From Chitinophagaceae bacterium UBA4411 (GTDB taxonomy: Bacteria > Bacteroidota > Bacteroidia > Chitinophagales > Chitinophagaceae), in assembly GCA_002400415.1 (NCBI GenBank), contig DGQP01000005.1, positions 406,266 to 470,265 of the forward strand: a DNA stretch of 64,000 nt, written 5' to 3'. Of the stretch, positions 43,701 to 52,159 are shown piece by piece. A program made the position numbers and the translations under genes. The first letter of the stretch is position 1. Each line of letters opens with the position of its first letter. Under the pieces are notes generated by a model. It saw nothing but the letters and a program-made list of their open reading frames with translations. It was not told the DNA's origin and searched no databases.

Positions 43701-45143
43701 AAAATCCCATTCATAAGAAATAACAGCATCAACTGAATTGATTACAGGCACGGGAGAGATCGTATAGGGAACACAACCCCGGACCGGTAAACCATTTACA
43801 GCAATAGTGGCCCTTTGCACCCGTATATAAGCAGGTCTAACGATTGTATCTGTGCAACCTGCTGCATTAGTAACAATAAGTGATACATTATAGATGCCAT
43901 AACCAGTATAGGTATGTATCGGGTTTTGTACTGATGATGCTGGCGATCCATCCCCAAAATCCCATTGCCAGCTTACAGCGCCTGCAGAAAGATCCTGGAA
44001 ATTAACAGTGAGAGATGGTTCACAACGGGATGTAACCGGTGCACTAAAATTGGCTGCTGGCCTGGAGTTTACAATAACTGTTTGCGAAACAGAGTCGGTA
44101 CAGTTTGAATAAGTGTTATATAACCAAACCGTATATGACCCCGGGGCTGTATAAACATAAGTTGCATTGAGGCCATTAGCGGTGCCTCCGTCTCCGAACG
44201 ACCAACTGCTGCTTACCGGTACCGGCGTTGACATATTTACAAAGGGAACTATTTCATTAACACAAACGCTAGCCGGAACAGTAAAAGAGGTATTGAATCC
44301 CCCAATAATGATGGGTACTGCGGTTCGGAATGTATCTACACATCCGGCACTGCTGGAAGTTATTAATGTAACGATATAAGATCCATTAGCAGTATAAGTA
44401 TGAGAAGGGTTTTGCACAGTTGATGTGCCTGCATCTCCAAAATCCCATTGATAACTTAATACACCGGGGCCGGTTGACAGGTTGGTAAAATTGATAACAG
44501 CGGGAGCACTGCATACAGTGGGTTGAGAATGAAAGAAACTGGCAGATACGCCCGGGGTAACGGCAATATAAGCGGGGCGGCTGATGGTCCTGGTGCAACC
44601 TTTATCGTTGGTAACCCTCAGCGTAACTGTAAATAGCCCGGCTGTGGTATAAGTGACAAAAGGATTCTGCAAAGAAGATGTACTGCCATTTCCAAAATCC
44701 CAGTTCCAGCTCACATTTATATTACCAGCGCCAGCAGTGGAAAGGTCGGTGAACTGAACCCGTAAAGGAAAACAACCACTGGTATTGTTGGCAGAGAAAT
44801 TGACAACCGGGTTTTCATAAACTGTTATATACTGTGCCCGGGTCAGGGTATTGGATCCATTGGCATTGGTAACAGTTAACTGGACCGTGTAGGTGCCGGG
44901 AGTAAAATAACTGGCCGTTGGGTTTTGCAATGTTGATGTATTTCCGTTCCCAAAATCCCAGCTCCAGGAAGTGGGATTACCACCGGAAAGATCCTGGAAA
45001 TTGACAATAAGAGGGGAGCAACCTGACAAAGGTGTGCCGGTAAAATTGGCAACGGGGATTTGTGCATGAATAAATGAGCCTAATAAAATGAATATCAGTA
45101 AAGCAATCAGCTTAGTAAAGTGCTTCCGCAACACAAGTCTCAA
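40758..45143 (-). CDS. Giant PKD-repeat surface protein with T9SS type B sorting domain
   Basis: 1461 residues. After a signal peptide (about 1-27) the protein is a chain of about 15 PKD-like domains of some 85-90 residues each. They are recognised by recurring W-(D/N/S)-FG-(D/N)-G cores such as WDFGNG, WDFGDG and WNFGDG, each followed by P.H.Y...G.Y.V.L. The last 90 residues are the type B sorting domain (NLFIPNTFSPNGDGSNDIFY, IFNRWGEVVFERQNF, WNGTYKGKKPQADVYVYQAE). Such proteins form long rod-like surface adhesins exported by the T9SS. The tandem domains make the DNA repetitive, and long antisense frames across it are by-products. Coupled to the PorP/SprF gene. Confidence 0.92.
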   Translation of the reverse strand: MRLVLRKHFTKLIALLIFILLGSFIHAQIPVANFTGTPLSGCSPLIVNFQDLSGGNPTSWSWDFGNGNTSTLQNPTASYFTPGTYTVQLTVTNANGSNTLTRAQYITVYENPVVNFSANNTSGCFPLRVQFTDLSTAGAGNINVSWNWDFGNGSTSSLQNPFVTYTTAGLFTVTLRVTNDKGCTRTISRPAYIAVTPGVSASFFHSQPTVCSAPAVINFTNLSTGPGVLSYQWDFGDAGTSTVQNPSHTYTANGSYIVTLITSSSAGCVDTFRTAVPIIIGGFNTSFTVPASVCVNEIVPFVNMSTPVPVSSSWSFGDGGTANGLNATYVYTAPGSYTVWLYNTYSNCTDSVSQTVIVNSRPAANFSAPVTSRCEPSLTVNFQDLSAGAVSWQWDFGDGSPASSVQNPIHTYTGYGIYNVSLIVTNAAGCTDTIVRPAYIRVQRATIAVNGLPVRGCVPYTISPVPVINSVDAVISYEWDFGDGIGTSTLPNPNYTYTIQGTYTVRLIITTSTGCRDTLLLPGAVRVGTKPAADFSASPIPVCARQPVNFLDATTPVADEWQWNFGDGGTSLLQNPTHNYSDTGYFSVTLIATNNGCADTVVRSNYIYVFPPIASFNTTPDCINRLRFSFTDLSIVNPTLTPLSWEWNFGDGSPLVTIQNPVHTFPGLGSYQVRLIVRNGNCADTTTRTIRVINEAPDFTANLTNTCKPATVTFSAANVTASSITNYFWSFGDGIQQNTASGTIAHYYTNSGTYNIRLIITDVNGCRDTVIRNSYIRINGPLTNFSATNIAGCTGLTTTFNDLSTTDGLNNIINWEWNFGDGVIQNFSSPPFQHIYTAPGTYSVKLKITDAAGCMDSTILNNLVTATDPVPDFVSADTLTCPGATVNFTNTTIATGFSSQWDFGDGNTSALTSPTNIYTTTGLYNVKLRIIDAAGCTDSTTKNVYIRVDTPAANFTASDTAGGCTPLEIQFTNTSTFYTAVLWDFGTGQGTSPLRDPVHYYSAPGTYVVKLLVTSPGGCLDSAFQTITVFDTTGARLNYTPINGCKPLSIGMNVISTVAGGSYFWDFGDGNILSNTSPNVNHIYTSYGTFVPKVILRDPAGCLIPLEGIDTLLVSGADPNFGVNQTLFCDSGFVNFSDSTTFNDPVISYNWSFGDGSTSSLQNPVHQYTSPGLYTVSLDVQTQSGCRDTATRQQIVKVVQSPLIAITGDNEICINESILHTGVFLRTDTSAVSWQWIFPNGNTSSLQNPLLQFYNTAGSFIVTSIATNSSGCADTTTQTITVHPLPTVTLPGQMTVQSGFPVTIPATYSPNTINWQWSPAAGLSCTNCPSPDAGPKFNTNYTVLFTDANGCRNTGTVEVVVICKDANLFIPNTFSPNGDGSNDIFYPRGKGLFSVKVLRIFNRWGEVVFERQNFQPNDPLAGWNGTYKGKKPQADVYVYQAEVFCDNGDTIKLNGNISLIL

Positions 45144-45333
45144 AATCGGGCAGTTTTAATAGTTTTCCCTGCAACTGTAGAACAAATACAATACAAAAAT
45201 TATTCCTATCTGGCTGTTACAGGTTTAATTGCTGACTTTTCTACAATCAAAGAAATAATTTCGACAGCTATGTTGCCTGAATGTTTAAAAAATAAGGGTG
45301 CGGAAGATTTCAACAAAAATAGCTGATAAGGGG

Positions 45334-45744
45334 CTACAGTTTATCAAGACGCATGGTTTTAGTTTCTGTGCCATCGGTCTGTGTGGCTTCCACATAAGTC
45401 CAGCTGTTACGGTCTATATGCCAGTTACCATTGATCAGGTCAAGAGGGCTGGAAGCATTAATAAAGTTGGCAGAAGTGGTCATCGTAGAGGCATTCCCGT
45501 CCCAGGTGCCGGTTTTTTCTACCGTACCATTATTGATGGCATCAACAGTTTTATTGCTGTAGTATTGAAATTTATATGTTGAAAAGCTGGAAGTGATATT
45601 ATTGCTGTTCCGGGTAAAGCTGGTGATCTTCCATTGCCCATCGGTCATAGCTTTGATTACCAGGTCCTGCTGGATATTTTCAACTGTTTTTTTGCAGCCC
45701 GGGAGCAGCAGGATCAATAAAAGTGAAGTAAATACTGGCTTCAT
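45334..45744 (-). CDS. Putative lipoprotein, lipocalin-like
   Basis: 136 residues from the ATG at 45744. The start MKPVFTSLLLILLLPGCKK is a lipoprotein signal with a lipobox (L-P-G-C), so the protein is probably lipid-anchored at Cys 17. The mature part reads as a small beta-barrel: TDGQWKITSFTRNSNNITSS, YKFQYYSNKTVDAINNG, TGTWDGN, NWHIDRNSWTYVE, the pattern of Bacteroidota lipocalin-like proteins of unknown ligand. Isolated gene, divergent from the MG2 protein gene at 45898. Confidence 0.75.
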   Translation of the reverse strand: MKPVFTSLLLILLLPGCKKTVENIQQDLVIKAMTDGQWKITSFTRNSNNITSSFSTYKFQYYSNKTVDAINNGTVEKTGTWDGNASTMTTSANFINASSPLDLINGNWHIDRNSWTYVEATQTDGTETKTMRLDKL

Positions 45745-45897
45745 AGAATATGATATAGGGTACACAAAATACACATATCCTCTTGCTTTTCCAATAGCGT
45801 TTCACCGTGTCCCGGCAGGGGAATTAACCTTATTTAAGCAGTGCTTTTTTTGTCTTTCGGCCTGCAGGGATTAATTTCATAGCTGAACCTTCAATCA

Positions 45898-48327
45898 ATG
45901 GAAAGGAAAACGTTGTTAACGGTTATTCTGAGCCTCCCCGTTCTGCTTTTGGCACAATCTCCTGACGACAAATTAAAACAATGGGCGGCCCGGAACCCGG
46001 TGGAAAAGTTATACCTGCATTGCGACCGGGATGAATATCTCGCAGGTCAGACAATATGGTTCAAAGCCTATCAGTATGCAGAATTTCTGCCGTATGACCG
46101 AAGCAGCAACCTGTTTGTGGAGTTGCTGAACGAAAAGTCAGCCATTGTTTTGCGCAACACATTTCCGGTAGTACTTGCTGTTTCCCGGGGCCAGCTGGAT
46201 TTGCCGGATACTTTACCTGCGGGAAAGTACATGATTCGTGCCTACACAGCCACTATGCTGAATCATGATCCTGATTTTGTTTTTAAAAGACTAATAAATA
46301 TTACAGGCAAGGAACAAAACTTAAAGCCCGTAATTTCTGCTTCTTCGAAAATCCGGGTTGATTTCTTCCCGGAAGGAGGAAATTTTGTGGTGGGTCAGCC
46401 CAATACCATTGCTTTTAAAGCTACTGCTGAAGATGGAATGCCTGTGGCTGTGAAGGGTGTATTAAAGAACAAAAAAGGAGAGACAATAACTGATTTCAGC
46501 TCTTACCATGATGGCATGGGAATGATCGATATCAGTACAGCGGAAAAAGCTGGCTATTATGTGCAACTGGAAAATGATGCTTCCGGGCAGAAATATGAGC
46601 TGCCCGGAGTGATGGATAAAGGAGTTGTTTTCCGGCTGCTGACAGGAGATGATGGCATACATTTCGAAATCTTCCAGCCTAAAAATGACCCTGTCTTTAG
46701 TTCTGCTTATATACTCGGGCAGATGCAGCACAATGTTGTCTTTAAACAACCCCTGAAAGAAGGGGCGGCGGCACTCAGCGGGCTGATCAAAACCGATAAT
46801 CTTTCTTCGGGTATTTTACATATCACTGTTTTTAATAAAGATGGTCTGCCATTAGCTGAACGGCTGAGCTTTATTGATAATAAAGAATATGTCCAATCCG
46901 CCCAGTTGGTAACTGATACTATTAATATAAATAGCAGGGGAAAAAATCATTTCACGCTGGCATTTACAGACACGGTGAAAGGTAATTTTTCAGTAGCCGT
47001 TACCGATGCAGCTTTCGAAAGCCGTTTATACAGGGAACAGAATATCTATTCATCCCTGTTACTTACCTCTGATCTCAAAGGCTATGTTCATAATCCTGCC
47101 TATTATTTTTCTTCGGGCAACGACTCAGTCAAATATGCAGCGGACCTTTTGATGATGACAAACGGCTGGAGAAGGTTCAAATGGGAGCAACTGATAAAAG
47201 GTACATTACCTGTTAACGAGTACAAAGACCAGGGATATATTACTTTGTCAGGGCAGGTGAACCTGGAAGGCACTAAAAAGCCTTTTGCGGAAAAAGACTT
47301 GTTGGTATATATTGTGGCAGCCGATTCCAGCAAAAATGTCCAGCTGGTAAAAACAGATGCAAACGGAAGATACAGGGTTGATTCATTGATCTTTTTTGGA
47401 AAGGCCAGTGTATTATTCAGTGATATCCGGGGGAAGAAAAGCAGGTTTGTGGATATAAAACCCGCCGCAGATTCATTAAGTCGTTCTTATCTTTTGCCTC
47501 TGGTTGATCAACAGGAGATAGTATTATCTGGCGATAAAATCTCGACAAAAGAATTTCAGCGCAAATTGAATGAAGAGTATACAGCCTTTATAAAGGCAAA
47601 TGGGCTGGTCTTGTCAGAAGTTGTCATAAAAAGTCTGAAGAAGAGCCCGTTACAAGAACTGGAAGGAAAATATACTTCAGGAGCCTTTTCAGGTGAGTCA
47701 AGAAGAACATTTGACCTGACGAACACAGATGATGCAGTTACCTACCAGAACATCTTTGATTTTTTAGAGGCACGGGTTCCTGGTTTAGTTGCTCAACGAA
47801 ACGATAGTGGCGAATGGTCTGTTTATTATCGTCAAATGGCATCGATCAGTTCGTTAGGTAACCAGGGAATGGATATTTTCCTGGATGAAATATTAACGGA
47901 CGCAAGCACAGTAGCCTTCATTCCCCCCTCACAAATAGCAATGGTTAGAGTTTATAGCAATTTTGTAGGCTCCACTGGTGGAGGTGCAGGTGGCGCATTA
48001 GCAATCTATATGAAAAAGGGAGAAGATCTTTTTGCTTCTATCCCTTCGGCGGGAGAAGTATTGCGATATAACGGCTATACGGTCATCAAAGAGTTTTATT
48101 CGCCGGATTATAAAGTCCCGGCAAAAAATAATGACAAGCCAGATCAGCGGCTGACCCTTTATTGGAAACCTGATATTAATGTTGCAGGAGTGAATGCAAA
48201 AATTCCATTGACCTTTTACAATACAGACAGGACAAAAAGCTTTAAAGTGGTGGTGGAAGGAATGACGTATGACGGGAAGATGCTGATGGTCGAAAAGATA
48301 ATAGCTCCGGCCGGCAAAGCTTTTTAA
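45898..48327 (+). CDS. MG2/TonB-plug-domain surface protein
   Basis: 809 residues with a signal peptide (about 1-20, ending LLAQ). The N-terminal part has the alpha-2-macroglobulin-like MG2 pattern PVEKLYLHCDRDEYLAGQTI and WFKAY at about 35-60, then several beta-sandwich segments. Around residues 560-700 there is a carboxypeptidase-regulatory and plug-like region (VLSEVVIKSLKKSPLQEL, then FLEARVPGLVAQ), as in Bacteroidota proteins annotated as TonB-dependent receptor plug domain-containing. No barrel follows, so it is not a complete receptor. The role is unknown; a periplasmic or surface protein is likely. Confidence 0.8.
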   Translation: MERKTLLTVILSLPVLLLAQSPDDKLKQWAARNPVEKLYLHCDRDEYLAGQTIWFKAYQYAEFLPYDRSSNLFVELLNEKSAIVLRNTFPVVLAVSRGQLDLPDTLPAGKYMIRAYTATMLNHDPDFVFKRLINITGKEQNLKPVISASSKIRVDFFPEGGNFVVGQPNTIAFKATAEDGMPVAVKGVLKNKKGETITDFSSYHDGMGMIDISTAEKAGYYVQLENDASGQKYELPGVMDKGVVFRLLTGDDGIHFEIFQPKNDPVFSSAYILGQMQHNVVFKQPLKEGAAALSGLIKTDNLSSGILHITVFNKDGLPLAERLSFIDNKEYVQSAQLVTDTININSRGKNHFTLAFTDTVKGNFSVAVTDAAFESRLYREQNIYSSLLLTSDLKGYVHNPAYYFSSGNDSVKYAADLLMMTNGWRRFKWEQLIKGTLPVNEYKDQGYITLSGQVNLEGTKKPFAEKDLLVYIVAADSSKNVQLVKTDANGRYRVDSLIFFGKASVLFSDIRGKKSRFVDIKPAADSLSRSYLLPLVDQQEIVLSGDKISTKEFQRKLNEEYTAFIKANGLVLSEVVIKSLKKSPLQELEGKYTSGAFSGESRRTFDLTNTDDAVTYQNIFDFLEARVPGLVAQRNDSGEWSVYYRQMASISSLGNQGMDIFLDEILTDASTVAFIPPSQIAMVRVYSNFVGSTGGGAGGALAIYMKKGEDLFASIPSAGEVLRYNGYTVIKEFYSPDYKVPAKNNDKPDQRLTLYWKPDINVAGVNAKIPLTFYNTDRTKSFKVVVEGMTYDGKMLMVEKIIAPAGKAF

Positions 48328-48382
48328 AAATGATCCGCTTTTCGATTGTAAGCCAGGGCCTGGTTTTTCAGGTCCGGATTAT

Positions 48383-49006
48383 TTACTGTTTGGGGAAATT
48401 TGGATCCGCTTTCACTTCATTAATCTGTTGGGTGTGCCTGTCACTATGTGCCGACATAAAAAGCAGGAACTGGTAACCATCGATAGACCCGAAAGGTAGT
48501 TGGAAGACATGGTTGCGAAGGTCTTCCGTAGTGTTCTTCACATACTTCAGGTGTTCCCCGCGGGAAGCTTTAAACGCAGTGATACCTTCAGCCATATTTT
48601 TCCAGCTGGCTTTGGCAGGCAAAAAAGGTTCAGCAGCTTTTGCTTTCTGGCTCCTGTTCTCGATCATTTTTATAATCTCTTCATCAGATACTTTTATCTC
48701 TGAACGTTTTTCCGGGGTGGCCGGAGTTTTCATGGTGGCTTCAAACATAGCCCATAGCCCATTCTCAACTAAAATAATATGGTAGAAACACTCTTTGATA
48801 CTCCAGCGGTCAGCTGCAGGTTTAAAATTCAGTTGTGTCTCCGACAGGCCCTTTACACTTTTCAGGAGGTTAGCTTTTGTTTCTTTCAGGTGGTGGACAG
48901 CAAATTTTCTTTCTTTACTGCCAAGAGAAGCGTTGTTGAGGGTTCCTGCCATACCTGTAATCACCAGCAATGTGAGCAGGAGACGACCTTTGGTTCTTTT
49001 AAGCAT
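48383..49006 (-). CDS. DinB family protein
   Basis: 207 residues. A membrane-like start (LLLTLLVITGMAGTLNNASL, about 8-27) is probably a signal peptide. The rest is a four-helix DinB-like bundle with metal-binding His residues suggested by ECFYHIILVENGLW and the C-terminal MSAHSDRHTQQINEV. DinB proteins of this kind are often thiol-dependent transferases (bacillithiol or mycothiol type) or of unknown function; an exported form hints at an extracytoplasmic job. Isolated gene, convergent with the MG2 protein gene. Confidence 0.85.
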   Translation of the reverse strand: MLKRTKGRLLLTLLVITGMAGTLNNASLGSKERKFAVHHLKETKANLLKSVKGLSETQLNFKPAADRWSIKECFYHIILVENGLWAMFEATMKTPATPEKRSEIKVSDEEIIKMIENRSQKAKAAEPFLPAKASWKNMAEGITAFKASRGEHLKYVKNTTEDLRNHVFQLPFGSIDGYQFLLFMSAHSDRHTQQINEVKADPNFPKQ

Positions 49007-49120
49007 GACCTAAATCTTTTGAATGATGTTTCGGATAAGTCGTTATCCAGAGGGCGGGAGGCAATGAAAAGATACAAAAGTTTTTGACTTTACCAACAAT
49101 GATTTTAATACAGTGAAATT

Positions 49121-50101
49121 CTAATGATTGAGCGGCCTTTTTTTAACCATTCCTCCTCTGGTGTCATTAACACTATGCATAACAATAAAGGCATTAGGGT
49201 CTATTTTTTCCACTTCGATGGTCAGCCGGCTTATTTCCAGGCGGGTGATAACAGTGAAAATAATATCGGTAGATGTAAGGCTTTCCCCTCTTTTCCCAAA
49301 TCCTCTTTTCCCGGTATAGATGGTAAGCCCTCTTCCCATTTTGTTTTTAATGATATCAGCTACTTCAGTACTGTGCGGTGTGATAATTGTGACCCCGGTA
49401 AATTCCTCGATGCCCTCTAGGATAAAATCGACTGTTTTGGCGGCAGCCATATATGTAAGAATAGAATACAAAGCCATTTCGATATTATTCAGATAGGCGG
49501 CCACGGAGAAGATGATGACATTAAAGAGGAGGATAAAATCACCCACTGATATACTTTTTTTCCGGCTCAGCGATATAGCGAGAATTTCGGTACCGTCAAT
49601 AACCGCCCCACCCCGTATGGTAAGACCAATACCTGCCCCCAAAAAAAATCCCCCAAATACAGCGATCAGCACTTTATCATTGGTAACCGTGGGGTAAGGT
49701 ACAAAAGCAACTACCAGCGCAAGTAGTGAAATACAAAAAACACTTTTGATACTAAATCCCTTACCAATCTGTTTCCAGCCTAAAATAATAAAAGGCAGGT
49801 TGATCAGTAAAATCAGAATGGAAAAAGAAATGCCGGTTTCCTGGTTGGTAAGAAGGGAGATGCCCGTCACGCCTCCGTCAATCAGCCCGTTCGGAATCAG
49901 GAACCCCTCCAGCCCAAAGCCGGCAGATAAAATCCCTGTTATCATAAATAACAGAGAACGGGCACTTGTCCATGCAGTACGCCGCAAACGCCATGCTCCT
50001 TTAGCCATTTCATACCGGCTGAGGGAATCCTGCTTTTTTTTGCCAAGAGATTTTTTGATCTCGTTGACAACAATCTGATAAAACTGTGGATTCATTGCCA
50101 T
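49121..50101 (-). CDS. YitT family membrane protein
   Basis: 326 residues: about 40 cytoplasmic residues, then five or six membrane helices (about 45-235) of the DUF161 type (GFLIPNGLIDGGVTGISLL, RGGAVIDGTEILAISLSRK), and a C-terminal cytoplasmic DUF2179 domain (about 240-320, GKRGFGKRGESLTSTDIIF, then FIVMHSVNDTRGG). These proteins are common in Firmicutes and Bacteroidota; a transport role is likely but the substrate is unknown. Two in-frame ATG codons (50101 and 50095) can start it. Divergent from the Nif3-like gene. Confidence 0.9.
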   Translation of the reverse strand: MAMNPQFYQIVVNEIKKSLGKKKQDSLSRYEMAKGAWRLRRTAWTSARSLLFMITGILSAGFGLEGFLIPNGLIDGGVTGISLLTNQETGISFSILILLINLPFIILGWKQIGKGFSIKSVFCISLLALVVAFVPYPTVTNDKVLIAVFGGFFLGAGIGLTIRGGAVIDGTEILAISLSRKKSISVGDFILLFNVIIFSVAAYLNNIEMALYSILTYMAAAKTVDFILEGIEEFTGVTIITPHSTEVADIIKNKMGRGLTIYTGKRGFGKRGESLTSTDIIFTVITRLEISRLTIEVEKIDPNAFIVMHSVNDTRGGMVKKRPLNH

Positions 50102-50183
50102 GTTTTCAAAGATAAATAAATCGGGTGGACATACTTCAGGGAACGATTAAAGAAGGATTAGGGCAAATACTTAACTTGCTGCT

Positions 50184-51278
50184 ATGAAAATCACAGAAAT
50201 TGTCTCATTACTTGAATCAATAGCGCACCCTTCATTGCAGGAGGCATATGACAATGCCGGCCTTATTACGGGGAATGCAGGATGGGAATGCAGCGGTATC
50301 ATTTGTTCGCTGGATGCAACTGACGAGGTGGTGCGGGAAGCCATTGAAAAAAAATGCAATCTTGTAGTGGCACATCACCCGATCATTTTTAGCGGGTTGA
50401 AAAAACTCAATGGGAAAAACTACGTGGAGAAAACGATCATTACTGCTATTAAGAACGATATTGCTATTTATGCCATTCACACCAACCTGGATAATGTGAT
50501 CGGTGGTGTAAGCGGGAAGATGGCAGCCATGCTTGGTTTGGAACAGGTGAGGATCCTTTCTCAAAAAGAAAATACGCTGAAAAAACTGTTCACATTTGTT
50601 CCTGCCGGTAAAGCGGAGCAGGTTCGTAATGCCATTTTTGAAGCCGGGGCCGGGCATATTGGAAATTACAGTGAGTGCAGTTTTACATCAGAAGGAACGG
50701 GAACTTTCAAGGCGGGTGATGGTTCCGATCCCTATGTCGGAAAAATTGGAGAGAGGCACACCGAAAAGGAACTGAGGATTGAGGTCGTTTTCCCAGCTTA
50801 CCTGGAAGGCAGGATTGTTCCGGCGATGCGGTCGGCCCATCCGTATGAAGAGGTGGCTTTTGATGTGGTGGCACAATCTAACCCCCATCCCGGTATCGGA
50901 GCTGGTATAATTGGTCATTTGCCTGCCTCTATCCCAGAAAAGGAATTTTTAGCTCTCGTTAAAAAAGTTTTCGGCCCGGAAATTATCCGGCATACTGCTT
51001 TTTTGGATAAACCGGTTAAAAAAGTGGCCCTTTGCGGAGGGGCTGGTAGTTTTCTCATTTCCAGTGCATTAAGAGCTGGCGCTGACGTTTTTATAACGGG
51101 AGATATGAAGTATCATGAGTTTTTTGATGCCAACGGGCGAATACTGGTTGCGGATATTGGCCATTACGAAAGCGAACAGTTCACTATCGACCTGCTATAC
51201 GACGTTTTAAGGCAAAAATTCCCTACTTTTGCCGTCCTTAAAACAGCTGTACAAACAAATCCTGTTCATTACAGCTGA
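50184..51278 (+). CDS. Nif3-like dinuclear metal-centre hexameric protein
   Basis: 364 residues of the Nif3/DUF34 family. Metal-binding histidines are visible in VAHHPIIFSGLKKL (about 68-80) and HTNLDNV, and in the C-terminal GDMKYHEFFDANGRILVADI with GHYESEQF. The middle (about 125-235) is the PII-like insertion found in longer members (FVPAGKAEQVRNAIFEAGAG). Known structures are hexameric rings with two metals per subunit; GTP cyclohydrolase and other hydrolase roles have been proposed but none is settled. The zinc-ribbon protein gene follows after 25 bases, a pairing common in Bacteroidota. Confidence 0.93.
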   Translation: MKITEIVSLLESIAHPSLQEAYDNAGLITGNAGWECSGIICSLDATDEVVREAIEKKCNLVVAHHPIIFSGLKKLNGKNYVEKTIITAIKNDIAIYAIHTNLDNVIGGVSGKMAAMLGLEQVRILSQKENTLKKLFTFVPAGKAEQVRNAIFEAGAGHIGNYSECSFTSEGTGTFKAGDGSDPYVGKIGERHTEKELRIEVVFPAYLEGRIVPAMRSAHPYEEVAFDVVAQSNPHPGIGAGIIGHLPASIPEKEFLALVKKVFGPEIIRHTAFLDKPVKKVALCGGAGSFLISSALRAGADVFITGDMKYHEFFDANGRILVADIGHYESEQFTIDLLYDVLRQKFPTFAVLKTAVQTNPVHYS

Positions 51279-51303
51279 GCCTTTTAAAACTTCAAACTAA
51301 ACA

Positions 51304-52059
51304 ATGGCAAACGTTAAAGATTTTTCGGTTGAAGAAAAGCTGACAGCCCTGGTTACCCTTCAAAAACTTGAAAGCAAGCTGGACGAGATCCATATCCTGA
51401 AAGGTGAATTGCCAATGGAAGTGGCCGACCTGGAAGATGAGATCACTGGTTTGCATGCCCGCCAGACCCGCATTGAAGAAGAGATCAATGGCGTTACTGA
51501 TTTTATCAATCAGCGCAAAGAAGCTATCAAAGAGTCTGAAGCACTGATCAAAAAATACGAAAAGCAAAGTACGGATGTGAAAAACAACCGTGAGTTTGAG
51601 GCTATCAACAAGGAAATGGAAATGCAGCAGCTGGAAGTGAAGCTGGCTGAAAAACATATCAAAGACGCTACCGAGGAAATTTCGGAGAAGGCCGTGCTGC
51701 TGGAAAAAGCTAAAAAGAATATTGCCAATAAAGAAGGAATTCTTGCCACCAAAAAGGGTGAACTGGAAAAGATCATCGCTGCTAACGAAAAGGAAGAAAA
51801 ACATTTCAATAAACTGGCAGAAGAAGCGAAAGTGCACGTAGACAGCCGGCTGCTTGCCAGTTATGAAAAAATCCGTAAAAGCTATCGTAATGGTCTGGCC
51901 GTTGTGCCTATCGAAAGGGATGCCTGTGGTGGTTGTTTCAATGCAATTCCCCCGCAAAAACAAAGTGAGATCAAACAACATAAAAAAGTAATGATCTGCG
52001 AGAACTGCGGCCGTATTCTTGTTGATGAGGAACTGCACAGCAACGTGGAAGTAAAATAA
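51304..52059 (+). CDS. C4-type zinc ribbon protein with long coiled coil (DUF164 type)
   Basis: 251 residues. An extended coiled coil covers about residues 15-180 (heptads such as LESKLDEIHILKGELPMEV and KEMEMQQLEVKLAEKHI). A C-terminal zinc ribbon with two CxxC pairs follows (ACGGCFNAIPP and ICENCGRILVDEE, about 202-240). Family members are thought to bind nucleic acid or act with Nif3-like proteins. The gene order nif3-like then zinc ribbon suggests a shared function. It is followed by two tandem terminators. Confidence 0.92.
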   Translation: MANVKDFSVEEKLTALVTLQKLESKLDEIHILKGELPMEVADLEDEITGLHARQTRIEEEINGVTDFINQRKEAIKESEALIKKYEKQSTDVKNNREFEAINKEMEMQQLEVKLAEKHIKDATEEISEKAVLLEKAKKNIANKEGILATKKGELEKIIAANEKEEKHFNKLAEEAKVHVDSRLLASYEKIRKSYRNGLAVVPIERDACGGCFNAIPPQKQSEIKQHKKVMICENCGRILVDEELHSNVEVK

Positions 52060-52067
52060 TTGTTCTT

Positions 52068-52092
52068 ATCTGCTGCAAAGCAGATTTTTTTT
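52068..52092 (+). terminator. Rho-independent terminator 1 after the zinc-ribbon gene
   Basis: ATCTGCT (52068-52074), GCAA loop, AGCAGAT (52079-52085), then seven T. Perfect 7-bp stem, 8 bases after the stop codon. Confidence 0.85.
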
Positions 52093-52119
52093 CTCCTCCG
52101 TGTAAGCGGGGGAGTTTTT
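52093..52119 (+). terminator. Rho-independent terminator 2 after the zinc-ribbon gene
   Basis: CTCCTCCG (52093-52100) and CGGGGGAG (52107-52114) pair over 8 bp with one T-G wobble and a 6-nt loop, followed by TTTTT. It directly abuts terminator 1, giving a double stop before recN. Confidence 0.8.
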
Positions 52120-52159
52120 ATTTTACAGCCTGCCTGTTAACCACTAATTTGCAACCACA

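Noticed and set aside
40758..45143. Repetitive DNA with recurring GG-rich words about every 260 bases, at first suggestive of a repeat array.
   Set aside because: The periodicity is explained by about 15 diverged PKD domains in one reading frame. Units are too long and too diverged for CRISPR or satellite repeats.
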